This document shows, piece by piece, positions 8,597-17,492 of a stretch of DNA of 64,000 bases (its first letter is position 1; every line of letters begins with the position of its first letter). The DNA lies in NCBI RefSeq assembly GCF_003992625.1, contig NZ_RZMW01000048.1, positions 1-64,000 on the forward strand. The letters run 5' to 3'. The notes under the pieces are model-generated. The model worked only from the letters and a program-made list of their open reading frames with translations, searched no databases and had not been told where the DNA came from. The position numbers and the translations under genes are program-made. Source of the stretch: Pelagibacterium lentulum. GTDB lineage: Bacteria; Pseudomonadota; Alphaproteobacteria; Rhizobiales; Devosiaceae.

Positions 8597-9628
8597 TCAC
8601 CGTGCAGATAGCGCTAGGCGCCGGAACTGGCTATTGACCAGGACGGCAGCAACAAGAAGGGCGCCTAGGAACAATTGGATCCAGTCGGTGTTCCAACCTG
8701 AATAGAAAATGCCAACGCTAATGATGCCATAGAGAGCCGCGCCAAAGGCGATACCGACCGCAGACCCATATCCACCTGTGAGAAGGACGCCGCCGATGAC
8801 GGCCACGATTGGCGCCTGGAATACGTAACCTTGACCGTTCGCCGCGTTGCCCGAATGAAACTCGATGGTTTGCATAATGCCGACCAGCGATGCAGCGAGT
8901 GCCGTGGTTACAAAGAGCGTCACCTTAACGCGGGCGGTGGGAACGCCAGCTCCACGGGCGCCATCGAGATTTCCCCCAGTGGCATAGATCCAATTGCCAA
9001 ACGGGGTCCGACGCAACACCCACAAAGCGATAAGGGTGAGTGCGATCCACCAGAGGATCGAAATGCTGGCCTGGCCCCAACGTGCTGCAAACACGGCATT
9101 TGCCAGGGGATCAGAAACCATCGAAGTGGAAGTGGTATTGGTGAGCCAACGCGAGATGCCAAGCGCTGCTCCAGCCACCCCGAAATTGCTCGCGAGCGTC
9201 ACGATCAGGGAGGGAATTCCAGTCTTTATGACGAGAAAGGCGTTAAGCAGGCCGATCGCAGCAGCGCTCACCAATGTCAGCCCGATCATGAGCCAGACAT
9301 TGACCCCAAAGAGCGTGCAGCCGATGGCCAGCATGATGGAGCTCGCGCCCAAGACCGATCCGATCGACAAATCGAGTTCGCCTGCCATCATCAGCATACC
9401 TACCGCAAGGGCGATGATGCCGAGTTGCGAGGCGATATTGAGCCAGGCAGCTTGACCGTTAAACGAAAGAAAACGGGTATGGGACGTGGCGATCGCAAAG
9501 AAAACGAAGATCACGATCAATGCGATCGCCACACCGGCCTCGGGGCGGACCACGAGGCGTCGCCATTGGGAGGATGGCGCGTTCCGACTTTCCGAAGATG
9601 TCGATTTAAGAATATTGGGATTGAGCAT
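8597..9628 (-). CDS. Sugar-type ABC transporter permease (FrcC/RbsC-like)
   Basis: 343-aa inner-membrane protein with about nine or ten hydrophobic segments. It has the family motif around MAGELDLSIGSVLGASSIM and VFQAPIVAVIGGVLLTGGYG. I start it at the ATG at 9628 (MLNPNIL), preceded by GAAGG; the open frame extends 50 codons further upstream but that part is not membrane-like and lies in the gap to the binding protein. It is the middle gene of a binding protein-permease-ATPase set. Substrate class (monosaccharide, polyol or nucleoside-like) cannot be settled. Confidence 0.92.
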   Translation of the reverse strand: MLNPNILKSTSSESRNAPSSQWRRLVVRPEAGVAIALIVIFVFFAIATSHTRFLSFNGQAAWLNIASQLGIIALAVGMLMMAGELDLSIGSVLGASSIMLAIGCTLFGVNVWLMIGLTLVSAAAIGLLNAFLVIKTGIPSLIVTLASNFGVAGAALGISRWLTNTTSTSMVSDPLANAVFAARWGQASISILWWIALTLIALWVLRRTPFGNWIYATGGNLDGARGAGVPTARVKVTLFVTTALAASLVGIMQTIEFHSGNAANGQGYVFQAPIVAVIGGVLLTGGYGSAVGIAFGAALYGIISVGIFYSGWNTDWIQLFLGALLVAAVLVNSQFRRLALSAR

Positions 9629-9704
9629 TGGGACGCCTTCAAAGAGACTTAAGGGGCGATCCGGCACCCAAAGCGCCGGATCGCCATAGGGTCCGCCGAC
9701 CGGA

Positions 9705-10694
9705 TCAATTGATGCCGCGGATGCCTGTGTATTGAGCGTTGATGTCGAGGATTGGCTGCGCCTCATCGGCGAATACAAAGCGCGGGCCGATGATCACAGG
9801 CTCGGCAGGCACGAGGTCATAGACGACCTTGTGATAGGCAAGGAGCAAGCCATAATAGCCGCTCAAATAAGGCTGGAGATCGATAGCGAAGGCCACTTCA
9901 CCGTCCCGCACCTTTTCGAGCACTTGTGTCGTCAGACCTGAGCCGCCAATGATGATTTCGCCTGCTCCATAGCCGGCTTCGTCGGCCGCTTGAGCTGCAA
10001 GGCTTGCCTGGGTGCCCCCAAGCGTCATGATGCCATCGATCGTGGGATCGGACTCGAGCGCGCCCCGCATGGCTTGGAGATTGGCTTGGGGGTTCTGGGC
10101 GTCCTGTAGCGCGATGGTCAGCACCCGGCCTTTCCCACCTGCTTCCTCAATAACACTCAGGAACGCTGTACATGCGGCTTCGAGCGTCGGGTTGCCCGGG
10201 ACGTGATTGACGCAGAGCGCGTTCTCTACGCCATGATCGCGATGGAATGCGCCGGCTTGGAGTCCCACTTCCTCGGGATTGTAGCCCACATAGCTTATGG
10301 CGCCATTCTCCTGCCAGCTGGCAAAACCTCCATCCTGGATGATGACGGGGATCCCCTGGGCCGCCGCGCGCCGAATGATCGGGTTTTGTGCATCGGGAAA
10401 GAAATTGCCAACGACCAGCGCATCTGGCTCAACGGCTACGGCCTGGTCAACAACGCGTGCCATGTCGGCCTGCACATTGTTGACGTCTTGAACGGTGGAA
10501 TACTGGTAGGTGATACCCAGATGAGTCGCGGCATCATCCGCGCCCTTTTTCAGCGCACTGAAGAAGGGATCGAACAGAGGTCCCGAGACCATGATGATTT
10601 GAGGCTGTGCGCTTTCTTGTGCCAAACTGGCAGGCCCCACGGCCATTATGGTGACGAGCGATGTAGCGATAAGCAATGCGCCTGAACGAAGCAT
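9705..10694 (-). CDS. Periplasmic sugar-binding protein of the RbsB/FrcB class
   Basis: 329 aa. The start at 10694 follows a GGGGAGGA site 6 bases upstream and gives a clean signal peptide (MLRSGALLIATSLVTIMAVG, cleaved after ASLA-Q). The mature protein has the type I periplasmic-binding fold: SGPLFDPFFSALKKGADDAA, DALVVGNFFPDAQNPIIRRA, GIPVIIQDGGF and DGIMTLGGTQASLAAQA. It is the first gene of the minus-strand operon and lies just behind the ROK-controlled promoter. Confidence 0.93.
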   Translation of the reverse strand: MLRSGALLIATSLVTIMAVGPASLAQESAQPQIIMVSGPLFDPFFSALKKGADDAATHLGITYQYSTVQDVNNVQADMARVVDQAVAVEPDALVVGNFFPDAQNPIIRRAAAQGIPVIIQDGGFASWQENGAISYVGYNPEEVGLQAGAFHRDHGVENALCVNHVPGNPTLEAACTAFLSVIEEAGGKGRVLTIALQDAQNPQANLQAMRGALESDPTIDGIMTLGGTQASLAAQAADEAGYGAGEIIIGGSGLTTQVLEKVRDGEVAFAIDLQPYLSGYYGLLLAYHKVVYDLVPAEPVIIGPRFVFADEAQPILDINAQYTGIRGIN

Positions 10695-10752
10695 AATCTT
10701 CCTCCCCATAGGAAGCCTGACTGAACGGCTTCCCAATCTCCTGACAATCATT

Positions 10753-10784
10753 TAGTTCTAGGGTGAACTATTAACGCGAGTCAA
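10753..10784 (-). promoter_or_regulatory. Sugar-ABC operon promoter with ROK operator
   Basis: On the minus strand: -35 TTGACT (10784-10779), an 18-base spacer and -10 TAGAAC (10760-10755). The inverted repeat TAGTTC-N6-GAACTA (10753-10770) covers the -10. The layout is the same as at the dpp promoter (12053-12085), which argues for one shared repressor. Confidence 0.7.
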
Positions 10785-10803
10785 TCGGGGTTGGCGATTA
10801 TTT

Positions 10804-12012
10804 ATGTCCAGCAATGAACTAATTAAGATTTTTCTATCGGAAGATGTTGGAGCGCCTGCGTACAAGGTCGTACGCGCTTTGGCCGAGCGTGGCTCGGCCA
10901 GTGCGATCGAGCTCTCGCGGCACACGGGATTGGCAAAGTCGACGATGTCTGCCCTTGTTGCTGAGCTCAAGGACGCGAGCGTCATCATCGAGCCTGAGCC
11001 GAGTAAAGACGCTCGCGCATCTAGCCGAGGAAGGCCTGCGGTACAACTCTCGCTCAATCCCCAGGCAGGCACGAGCGTTGGCGTACTGCCGGGCCCTGAC
11101 TTTATTGGCATCGCGCTTGTTGACGCGGCGCATGGCATCCGAGACGAGCGTTCAGTGGAAATCAAGCCTAACTACTCGGTCGATCAAGGGGTTGAGGCGG
11201 TCGCCGAGCTGGTGCAGCAGGCCTATGCCGCAACGGGCTTGCAGCGCGAGACGCTACTGGGGGTAGGATTGGCCATGCCGGGCCCTTTCAATCACCGCAC
11301 TGGCGTCATGCTGCGATCAACACTCTTGCCCAATTGGGTCGATCTCGACATCGGTGCCCATTTTGCCAAGCGGTTTGATGTGCCAGTGATTGCCGACAAT
11401 GAGTCCAATTGCGCGGCCATTGCAGAGATGACGTGGGGCGCAGCGCTGGGGCAGCAAGATTTCTTATATGCAAAGTTCGATGAAGGGGTCGGTGGCGCGG
11501 TCATTGTTGATGGGCGCGTGCTTCGGGGCGCGCTAGGGGCCGCGGGAGAGATTGGCCATTTCATGGTCGATCCTGACGGACCGCTATGCACATGCGGGAG
11601 TCGGGGCTGTCTGGAAGCCATGATGCGCTGGGACGCGATCGTGCGACCAGCGCGTGCCCTTTTTGGTGAGAACATTACGTTTCCGCAGATCGCAGGTCGT
11701 GCGCAGGAGGGCGATCCAGGCTGCGTGCGATTAATATCGGACGCTGCGGCTGCGGCCGGACGTGCGCTTGCCGGAATCTGCGCTGTACTCAACCCGCCGC
11801 TTATCGTGGTCGGCGGCCGCTATGTCTTGGCGGGCGAGGTGTTTCTGCGCGCGATGCAAGAAAGTTTTGACCGCCATTTTCACATCCGTGACCAGACCGA
11901 TGGCGGGTCAGTAACCCCTATTGTCGCTGGCACCTTCTCCAACAACCGAGACTCAACACTAGGCGCTGTTGGGCTCGTGTTAAGAGAAAAGCCATTTACC
12001 AGAAGCGCATAA
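10804..12012 (+). CDS. ROK-family transcriptional repressor (NagC/XylR type)
   Basis: 402 aa. An N-terminal winged helix (residues about 16-60, ASAIELSRHTGLAKSTMSALVAEL) precedes a ROK domain with GVGLAMPGPF, ADNESNCAAIAEMTWG, EGVGGAVIVDG and the zinc motif CTCGSRGCLEA. It is divergent from the sugar-ABC operon and upstream of the dpp operon on the same strand. Inverted repeats of the same sequence flank it on both sides, so it most likely represses both operons until a sugar or sugar-like ligand binds. The protein keeps a kinase-like fold, but regulators of this length usually lack kinase activity. Confidence 0.9.
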   Translation: MSSNELIKIFLSEDVGAPAYKVVRALAERGSASAIELSRHTGLAKSTMSALVAELKDASVIIEPEPSKDARASSRGRPAVQLSLNPQAGTSVGVLPGPDFIGIALVDAAHGIRDERSVEIKPNYSVDQGVEAVAELVQQAYAATGLQRETLLGVGLAMPGPFNHRTGVMLRSTLLPNWVDLDIGAHFAKRFDVPVIADNESNCAAIAEMTWGAALGQQDFLYAKFDEGVGGAVIVDGRVLRGALGAAGEIGHFMVDPDGPLCTCGSRGCLEAMMRWDAIVRPARALFGENITFPQIAGRAQEGDPGCVRLISDAAAAAGRALAGICAVLNPPLIVVGGRYVLAGEVFLRAMQESFDRHFHIRDQTDGGSVTPIVAGTFSNNRDSTLGAVGLVLREKPFTRSA

Positions 12013-12015
12013 ACT

Positions 12016-12033
12016 AAGTTCACAAACGCACTT
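12016..12033. promoter_or_regulatory. Auxiliary ROK operator-like repeat
   Basis: AAGTTC-N6-GCACTT, one mismatch from the AAGTTC-N6-GAACTT dyad at 12067-12084. It lies just after the ROK stop codon and upstream of the dpp -35, a position suited to cooperative binding or looping. Confidence 0.5.
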
Positions 12034-12052
12034 AATCGAATGACATGAAGCG

Positions 12053-12085
12053 TTGACTCCCTAAATAAGTTCATAATAGAACTTA
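12053..12085 (+). promoter_or_regulatory. dpp operon promoter with ROK operator
   Basis: -35 TTGACT (12053-12058), an 18-base spacer and -10 TAGAAC (12077-12082), identical in elements and spacing to the sugar-ABC promoter. A perfect inverted repeat TAAGTTC-N6-GAACTTA spans 12066-12085 and covers the -10. Confidence 0.7.
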
Positions 12086-12149
12086 ATTGTGAGTGGCCGT
12101 GCGATCCGGATTCGGGTCGAGACAAAGCGGTCAAAAGGGGAGGATATCA

Positions 12150-13721
12150 ATGCAAGCAGGAAACAATCGGTCCGGACCGACGCTAAATCGGCGCAACTTT
12201 AATCTTATGGTATCTGGCGGAACGCTCGCGGCGATTTTGTCGGGAGCCGGTCCGCTTCGCGCTCAGCAGGCGGGCGGCACACTGACGGTAGCGGTCGCAA
12301 CGCCGCCCATAAGCCTTGATCCCGCGCGCAATGGTGGTGGCGTCAACGAGATTTTTGTGTCGCCAGCATATGAAGGGCTTGTTCACATCGACGTCGATGG
12401 GAAGGTAACACCGCGCTTGGCCGAGGATTTGCGCTACACCGCTTCGGACAACACGGAATTTGAAATCGATCTTCGCTCTGGCCTCAACTATGCCGATGGC
12501 ACGCCTTTTGATGCCAACGCGCTCAAGGACTACCTTGAATATTATGTGAGAGCGGGTGGACCGTTCGCCGCAACGGCATCGGTCATCGATAGCATCGAAG
12601 TCCGATCACCCTATACGCTACGGCTCCATCTCAATAGGCCAGCGCCTAATCTGGTTTGGCAGTTCTCTGAAGGGGGTATGTGGGGCTGCGTGCCCAATCC
12701 CCGTGCGATTGCAGAGCGACCCGAGGATTTGGGCAGCACGACCGATGGCGTCGGTCCCTATCGACTGGTTGCCGAACAAACGCTTTTAGGCTCGGAATAT
12801 GTTTATGAGCGCAATCCGGACTATTTTGAACCGGAGTCACGCCATTGGGACCGCATCATCGTCAAGGTGATCGATAATCCCAACGCGCGCCTGCAAGCCT
12901 TGCTCAGTGGTCAGGCTGACATTGTTGCCGTTGACCCGGAAACGGGTACGGCAGCGGTCAATTCCGGACTTGAGACGGTCGTCAATATCAATGGTTGGAT
13001 CGGCCTGTTTCTGATCGACCGTGACGGCAAGCTTGTTCCCGAGCTTGGGGATGTGCGCGTTCGGCACGCTATAAACATGGCGCTGGATCGGGATCTGATT
13101 GCTCAAGCCTTGGCGCCCAATTTTAGCGAACCGACGTCGCTTGTCACTTTGCCTGGTCACCCGGGATACAATGAGGCGCTTGAAGCGCTTTATCCCTATG
13201 ATGTGGAAGGTGCCAAGGCATTGATGGCCGAGGCGGGTGCACAAGACGGGTTTGCCCTGAACATGCTTGTGCCCTCCTTTGACGCGCTTATGTCGCGGAT
13301 TGGTCAGGTGGTATCCAGCCAGCTGGCCGAAATTGGCATTACCATCAACATTGAAACGGCCACCACCTTTCCAGCCTATGCGGAGCGGGTTGAGTCCGGG
13401 AACTTCCCTGTGATTGTCGCGGCATGGGGGGTAGGTGATGTCTATTCGATGTTCCAGCAGATCATCGCGCCCACTGGCGTGATCAATCCGCTCAGAGCCG
13501 TTCATCGCGAGATGCATGAGCTTTATGAGACGATTGCGCGCACGCCGCCCTCTGAAGCCGGGCCTCTCTATGATGATATTATTGAAATCATCGCTGACCA
13601 AGCATGGTTTGCACCTTTGATGCGCAGCGGCGAGATTCTTGCTCACGGTAGGCATGTGGAGAACGTCAACAATTCGCTGACCTATCCCAATGCTACGCTC
13701 GTGGAGCCCGCGGCGGGTTAA
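12150..13721 (+). CDS. Peptide/opine-type ABC transporter substrate-binding protein (SBP family 5)
   Basis: 523 aa. The start at 12150 has a GGGGAGGA site 6-7 bases upstream. The N-terminus carries a twin-arginine-like motif (NRRNFNLMVSGG) before a hydrophobic stretch ending ...LRAQQ, suggesting Tat export. The mature part is a DppA/OppA-like fold: TLTVAVATPPISLDPARNG, AYEGLVHID, LRSGLNYADGTPFDANALKDY and VRHAINMALDRDLIAQAL. It is the first gene of a dpp-like operon. The substrate may be a peptide, an opine or an oligosaccharide; control by a ROK repressor makes a sugar-containing ligand plausible. Confidence 0.92.
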   Translation: MQAGNNRSGPTLNRRNFNLMVSGGTLAAILSGAGPLRAQQAGGTLTVAVATPPISLDPARNGGGVNEIFVSPAYEGLVHIDVDGKVTPRLAEDLRYTASDNTEFEIDLRSGLNYADGTPFDANALKDYLEYYVRAGGPFAATASVIDSIEVRSPYTLRLHLNRPAPNLVWQFSEGGMWGCVPNPRAIAERPEDLGSTTDGVGPYRLVAEQTLLGSEYVYERNPDYFEPESRHWDRIIVKVIDNPNARLQALLSGQADIVAVDPETGTAAVNSGLETVVNINGWIGLFLIDRDGKLVPELGDVRVRHAINMALDRDLIAQALAPNFSEPTSLVTLPGHPGYNEALEALYPYDVEGAKALMAEAGAQDGFALNMLVPSFDALMSRIGQVVSSQLAEIGITINIETATTFPAYAERVESGNFPVIVAAWGVGDVYSMFQQIIAPTGVINPLRAVHREMHELYETIARTPPSEAGPLYDDIIEIIADQAWFAPLMRSGEILAHGRHVENVNNSLTYPNATLVEPAAG

Positions 13722-13746
13722 TCCAATTCAACGTCATTCGCTGTAT

Positions 13747-13798
13747 GCCGGGGCGCGTTGCTGCCCCGGCCGAACGCCAAGGGAGGCGGCAAAGCCGC
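13747..13798 (+). promoter_or_regulatory. Intercistronic stem-loops before the permease
   Basis: A perfect 8-bp stem GCCGGGGC/GCCCCGGC (13747-13754, 13763-13770), then GGGAGG, then a 5-bp stem GCGGC-AAA-GCCGC (13786-13798) ending 1 base before the ATG. The first hairpin could stabilise the binding-protein mRNA. The second would shorten the otherwise long (about 14-base) distance from the ribosome site to the start. Confidence 0.45.
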
Positions 13799-13799
13799 A

Positions 13800-14747
13800 A
13801 TGAAACGCCTTATTCTCTACCGTCTAGCGATGGCCCTGCCTTTGCTGATCCTCGTTTCCATGCTTACTTTTGTACTCGTTTCCCTAAGTCCTGGTGACGC
13901 GGCGCGCACCATTTTGGGGTCCAATGCCACGCCTGAGCAATATGCCGCGTTGCGCGAAGCGCTCGGGCTGAACGATCCCGTACTCGTCCGATACTGGCAT
14001 TGGCTCGTTGGCGCCTTTGAGGGAGATCTTGGGCGGTCCTTGATCAATGGGCAGCCGGTTTTGACAGCAGTGACGCAACGATTAGGGCCCACGGTCTCGC
14101 TGGTTTCACTCACCATGGTTGTGACGGTTGTTTTTGGGCTTATCCTTGGCATCGCTGGCGCGGTATTTGGGGGGCGGCTCGGACGGATCGTGGACTTGCT
14201 CTCTCTGTTTGGGATGGCCGTACCCAATTTTGTCCTTGGCGTTTGCCTTACAGCGATCTTTGCTGTGATGTTTCGGCTCTTGCCACCGGGGGGCTATGTG
14301 GCTCCCGATGTCTCGTTGCTCGGTTGGGCAAGATCGATGATCCTTCCGGTCGTGTGTCTGTCCTTTTTTGCAGTTGGCATCCTTGCCCAGCAAGTGAAGG
14401 CCTCGTTTTCGGACGCATTGCAGAGCGAATATACGTTTAATTTGATTGCCAATGGGTTTTCTCGGCGATCCATCATTTTCAAGCACGCTTTGAAGAACTC
14501 AGCGCTTCCGATACTTGCGAGCGTGGGGGTGATTTTTTCCGCCATGCTGAGCGGTACGGTCCTTGTGGAGTCCTTGTTCTACATCCCGGGCCTTGGGAGT
14601 CTTGCGGTCATGGCCACCGCGGGCAGTGACCTGCCGATCGTCCAGGGCGTCGCTGTCATCTTCACCCTTGCAGTTGTCATAGCAAATTTCCTGCTTGATT
14701 TGGCCTATGGCGCGCTCAACCCAAAACTGAGGACTGCCGAGGCATGA
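13800..14747 (+). CDS. Dpp-type ABC transporter permease (DppB-like)
   Basis: 315-aa membrane protein. The N-terminal segment MKRLILYRLAMALPLLILVS and the LSPGDAARTILG region are typical of DppB/OppB. Five further hydrophobic segments follow, and the coupling loop with the EAA-type motif reads FNLIANGFSRRSIIFKHALK. It overlaps the next gene by 4 bases (ATGA). It partners with the permease half of the fused protein downstream. Confidence 0.92.
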   Translation: MKRLILYRLAMALPLLILVSMLTFVLVSLSPGDAARTILGSNATPEQYAALREALGLNDPVLVRYWHWLVGAFEGDLGRSLINGQPVLTAVTQRLGPTVSLVSLTMVVTVVFGLILGIAGAVFGGRLGRIVDLLSLFGMAVPNFVLGVCLTAIFAVMFRLLPPGGYVAPDVSLLGWARSMILPVVCLSFFAVGILAQQVKASFSDALQSEYTFNLIANGFSRRSIIFKHALKNSALPILASVGVIFSAMLSGTVLVESLFYIPGLGSLAVMATAGSDLPIVQGVAVIFTLAVVIANFLLDLAYGALNPKLRTAEA

Positions 14748-16651
14748 GCGACATGGTTCTTACGCATAAGCCGGCCCGAACCAAGTCTACGGTCAGAACC
14801 GGTCTCGGCTTGCCAATCCGCGGTGTGATAGCACTCGGTTATCTTGGGCTACTGGCGCTTGGTGCCGTCTTCGCGGACTTTATCGGTGTTGGGGATCCCC
14901 TCCGACAAAACCTACTCGGCGCCAAAATGCCACCGGGCGAACACTTTTGGCTCGGGAGTGATCAATTGGGGCGCGACATCTTTGCGCGTCTAATCTACGG
15001 CGCCAGGGAAGTCATGTTGGGGGCGAGTGAGGCCCTTCTAATCGCCTTTGGACTTGGCGTCACCGCGGGGTTGGCGGCTGGATATGTACGTGGGCGTTTG
15101 GACTCCATCCTTTCGGCGATCGCCGACATGTTGCAGTCGGTTCCGGCGATTGCCGTATTGCTCGCTGTGTTGGCGGTGTTTGAAGGCAACATTCATGCGG
15201 CCATGATCCTTTTCGGCGTGCTGGCGTCGGCCGCAATGTTCCGGGTTGTGCGGGCGGCAACAATGTCGATTTCAGAGGAGCGCTATGTTTTGGCTGCGCG
15301 TCTTGCGGGGGTTGGGACGTGGACAATTCTCTGGCGTCATTTGGCCCGACGCCTTCGATCTGTCTTGATGGTGCAATCGGCCATTGTGGTTGCACTCGCG
15401 ATTGTAAATCAGGTTGGATTGAGCTTTTTGGGCTTGGGCAGCAAGCCACCAGCACCCACGTGGGGAAGTGTTCTGATGGATGGCGCGGCCGTCCTATTCA
15501 CAGACACTTGGATGATCATTCCGCCGGTGGTCATGATTTCGATCACGATTTTGGCTGTGATGGTTGTCGGTGACGCGTTTCAAGACGCCGCCACTACAAG
15601 GATCGGCCGAGGTAGCCCGATACGACCCTCGGTTCGATATATGCCGGGCGCCGGGGCGCGTTTTGGCACTGTCGCCATATCCAATCAACAGCCGTTAGTC
15701 GAGGTAAGTGGGCTCTCAATTGGGATCGGGGGCCGCGGGACCCCGCTTTGGTTGATCCAAGACGTATCATTTTCGGTGCGGCATGGGGAGATCGTGGGAC
15801 TTGTCGGTGAATCGGGTGCGGGAAAATCCGTCGCGGCCCGCGCAATTCTCAATATGTTTCCCAATGGCAGCGTTGTTGAGGGCACAATTCGCTATGCGGG
15901 TCGAGAGGTGGTGCCGCCAGCCAGAGGCGTGCCATCCCCGCGCATTGGCTATATTTCCCAGCAACCCATGGCGGCCCTTGATCCCGCCTTCACCATTGGA
16001 AATCAGTTGTGTGAAGCGATTGCGCTCCATGATGGCGCACGGCGAGGAAAAGAACGCGAGAAAGCGATGGAACTTCTCGATCTTGTGCAGATCCGCGAGC
16101 CCTCAAAGGTACTAGAACTTTATCCTCATCAGATATCGGGTGGCATGGCCCAGAGGGTTGCCATCGCCATCGCGCTTTCTGGCAATCCCCAATTGCTCGT
16201 GGCAGATGAACCAACAACTGCGCTGGACGTCACTGTACAGCTCGAGATTCTCAATTTGCTCAAAGCCCTGCAGCAGCAAAAGGGACTAGCCATCCTCCTG
16301 GTGACGCACGATTGGGGCGTGGTTGCGCGTATGTGCGAAAGGGTCATCACGTTTTATGCTGGGGAGATCGTTGAAAGTGCCGGGGTCAGCGACATATTTT
16401 TCGATCCCCGACATCCCTATACGCGCGCGTTGCGAGCAGCTGATCCTCATGGGCAGAGGGGAGTAGAGCGCTTGCCGGTTATAGCGGGACAAGTCCCGCC
16501 ACCAGGCAAGCGCCCCTCGGGCTGCAACTTCCAGGCGCGGTGCCAGTTTGGAATTGCCCGTTGCGCTCTCAAGCCGATCGAACTTGAGACCTATGGCGAT
16601 GACAGGCACGTGCGTTGTATTCGACTTAACGAACTTAAGGTTCCTAGATGA
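14744..16651 (+). CDS. Fused Dpp-type permease and ATPase (DppC-DppD)
   Basis: 635 aa in one uninterrupted frame. Residues about 1-285 are a DppC-like permease (FWLGSDQLGRDIFARLIYGA; coupling loop YVLAARLAGVGTWTILWRHL; GLSFLGLGSKPPAPTWGSVL). After a roughly 30-residue linker, residues about 315-635 are a DppD-like ATPase: Walker A GLVGESGAGKSV, signature ISGGMAQRVAIAIAL, Walker B LLVADEPTTALD, and the C-terminal cysteine-rich tail CNFQARCQFGIARC that binds an iron-sulphur cluster in DppD/OppD relatives. Such fusions are known but uncommon. Overlaps of 4 bases at both ends show tight coupling. Confidence 0.92.
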   Translation: MSDMVLTHKPARTKSTVRTGLGLPIRGVIALGYLGLLALGAVFADFIGVGDPLRQNLLGAKMPPGEHFWLGSDQLGRDIFARLIYGAREVMLGASEALLIAFGLGVTAGLAAGYVRGRLDSILSAIADMLQSVPAIAVLLAVLAVFEGNIHAAMILFGVLASAAMFRVVRAATMSISEERYVLAARLAGVGTWTILWRHLARRLRSVLMVQSAIVVALAIVNQVGLSFLGLGSKPPAPTWGSVLMDGAAVLFTDTWMIIPPVVMISITILAVMVVGDAFQDAATTRIGRGSPIRPSVRYMPGAGARFGTVAISNQQPLVEVSGLSIGIGGRGTPLWLIQDVSFSVRHGEIVGLVGESGAGKSVAARAILNMFPNGSVVEGTIRYAGREVVPPARGVPSPRIGYISQQPMAALDPAFTIGNQLCEAIALHDGARRGKEREKAMELLDLVQIREPSKVLELYPHQISGGMAQRVAIAIALSGNPQLLVADEPTTALDVTVQLEILNLLKALQQQKGLAILLVTHDWGVVARMCERVITFYAGEIVESAGVSDIFFDPRHPYTRALRAADPHGQRGVERLPVIAGQVPPPGKRPSGCNFQARCQFGIARCALKPIELETYGDDRHVRCIRLNELKVPR

Positions 16652-17466
16652 CAGTCCCGACCGCACCCCTCCTATCGATCGAGGATCTACACGTTACCTT
16701 CGGTCGGGGACGACGTAGCGCCCACATACTTAAGGGCGTTTCCCTTGTACTTGACCGCGGGAAAACCCTTGGGCTGGTTGGGGAATCTGGCGCCGGGAAA
16801 AGCACGGTGGGCAATGCGATTTTGGGCCTAGCGCCGATTAGCTCAGGCCGCATTCTTTTTGACGGCCGTTCCCTTAATGGGCTGACTGGCTCCGATCGGC
16901 GTCGTCTTTCGCGCGATATCCAAGTGGTCTTTCAGGACCCTTTGGGATCTCTCAATCCCGCATTGACGATTGGTGCGTCGCTGGCTGAGCCGCTGCAGGC
17001 GCAGGGACAAGCCGGCAAGTCTCAAGACAGGATTGCCCAAAATTTGGCGCGCGTTGGCATGGAGGCAGATGCCCTAAGCCGGTATCCGGCCCATTTTTCG
17101 GGCGGGCAGCTCCAGAGGTTATGTATTGCGCGCGCGCTGATGCTCGAACCCAAACTGATCATACTTGATGAGCCGGTCAGCGCACTCGATCTCTCCGTCC
17201 AGGGGCAGGTCCTCAACCTCCTCAAAGACCTGCAGGCGGAAACGGGTGTAAGCTTTCTTTTTGTGTCGCACGATATGGCTGTTGTCGAATATTTGGCGCA
17301 TGACGTTGCGGTAATCGAGGCCGGCGTTATCGTTGAAAAAGGCCCAGGCCAAAGCCTCATGCACGCCCCGACCCAGGCCTACACCCAGCGGCTCCTAGAT
17401 GCCATTTTGCTTCCCGATCCATCTCGGTATGGATCAGGGAAACCGGCACCCAATATGGCCATCTGA
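16648..17466 (+). CDS. Dpp-type ABC transporter ATPase (DppF-like)
   Basis: 272-aa ATPase with Walker A GLVGESGAGKSTVGNA, signature FSGGQLQRLCIARAL and Walker B LIILDEPVSALD, then the switch His in FVSHDMAVV. It pairs with the ATPase half of the fused protein to make the usual DppD/DppF heterodimer. It overlaps the previous gene by 4 bases. It is shorter than many DppF proteins because the C-terminal oligopeptide-domain extension is reduced. Confidence 0.92.
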   Translation: MTVPTAPLLSIEDLHVTFGRGRRSAHILKGVSLVLDRGKTLGLVGESGAGKSTVGNAILGLAPISSGRILFDGRSLNGLTGSDRRRLSRDIQVVFQDPLGSLNPALTIGASLAEPLQAQGQAGKSQDRIAQNLARVGMEADALSRYPAHFSGGQLQRLCIARALMLEPKLIILDEPVSALDLSVQGQVLNLLKDLQAETGVSFLFVSHDMAVVEYLAHDVAVIEAGVIVEKGPGQSLMHAPTQAYTQRLLDAILLPDPSRYGSGKPAPNMAI

Positions 17467-17492
17467 TAGCCTGGAGCAAAGGCGGCGGGGTG

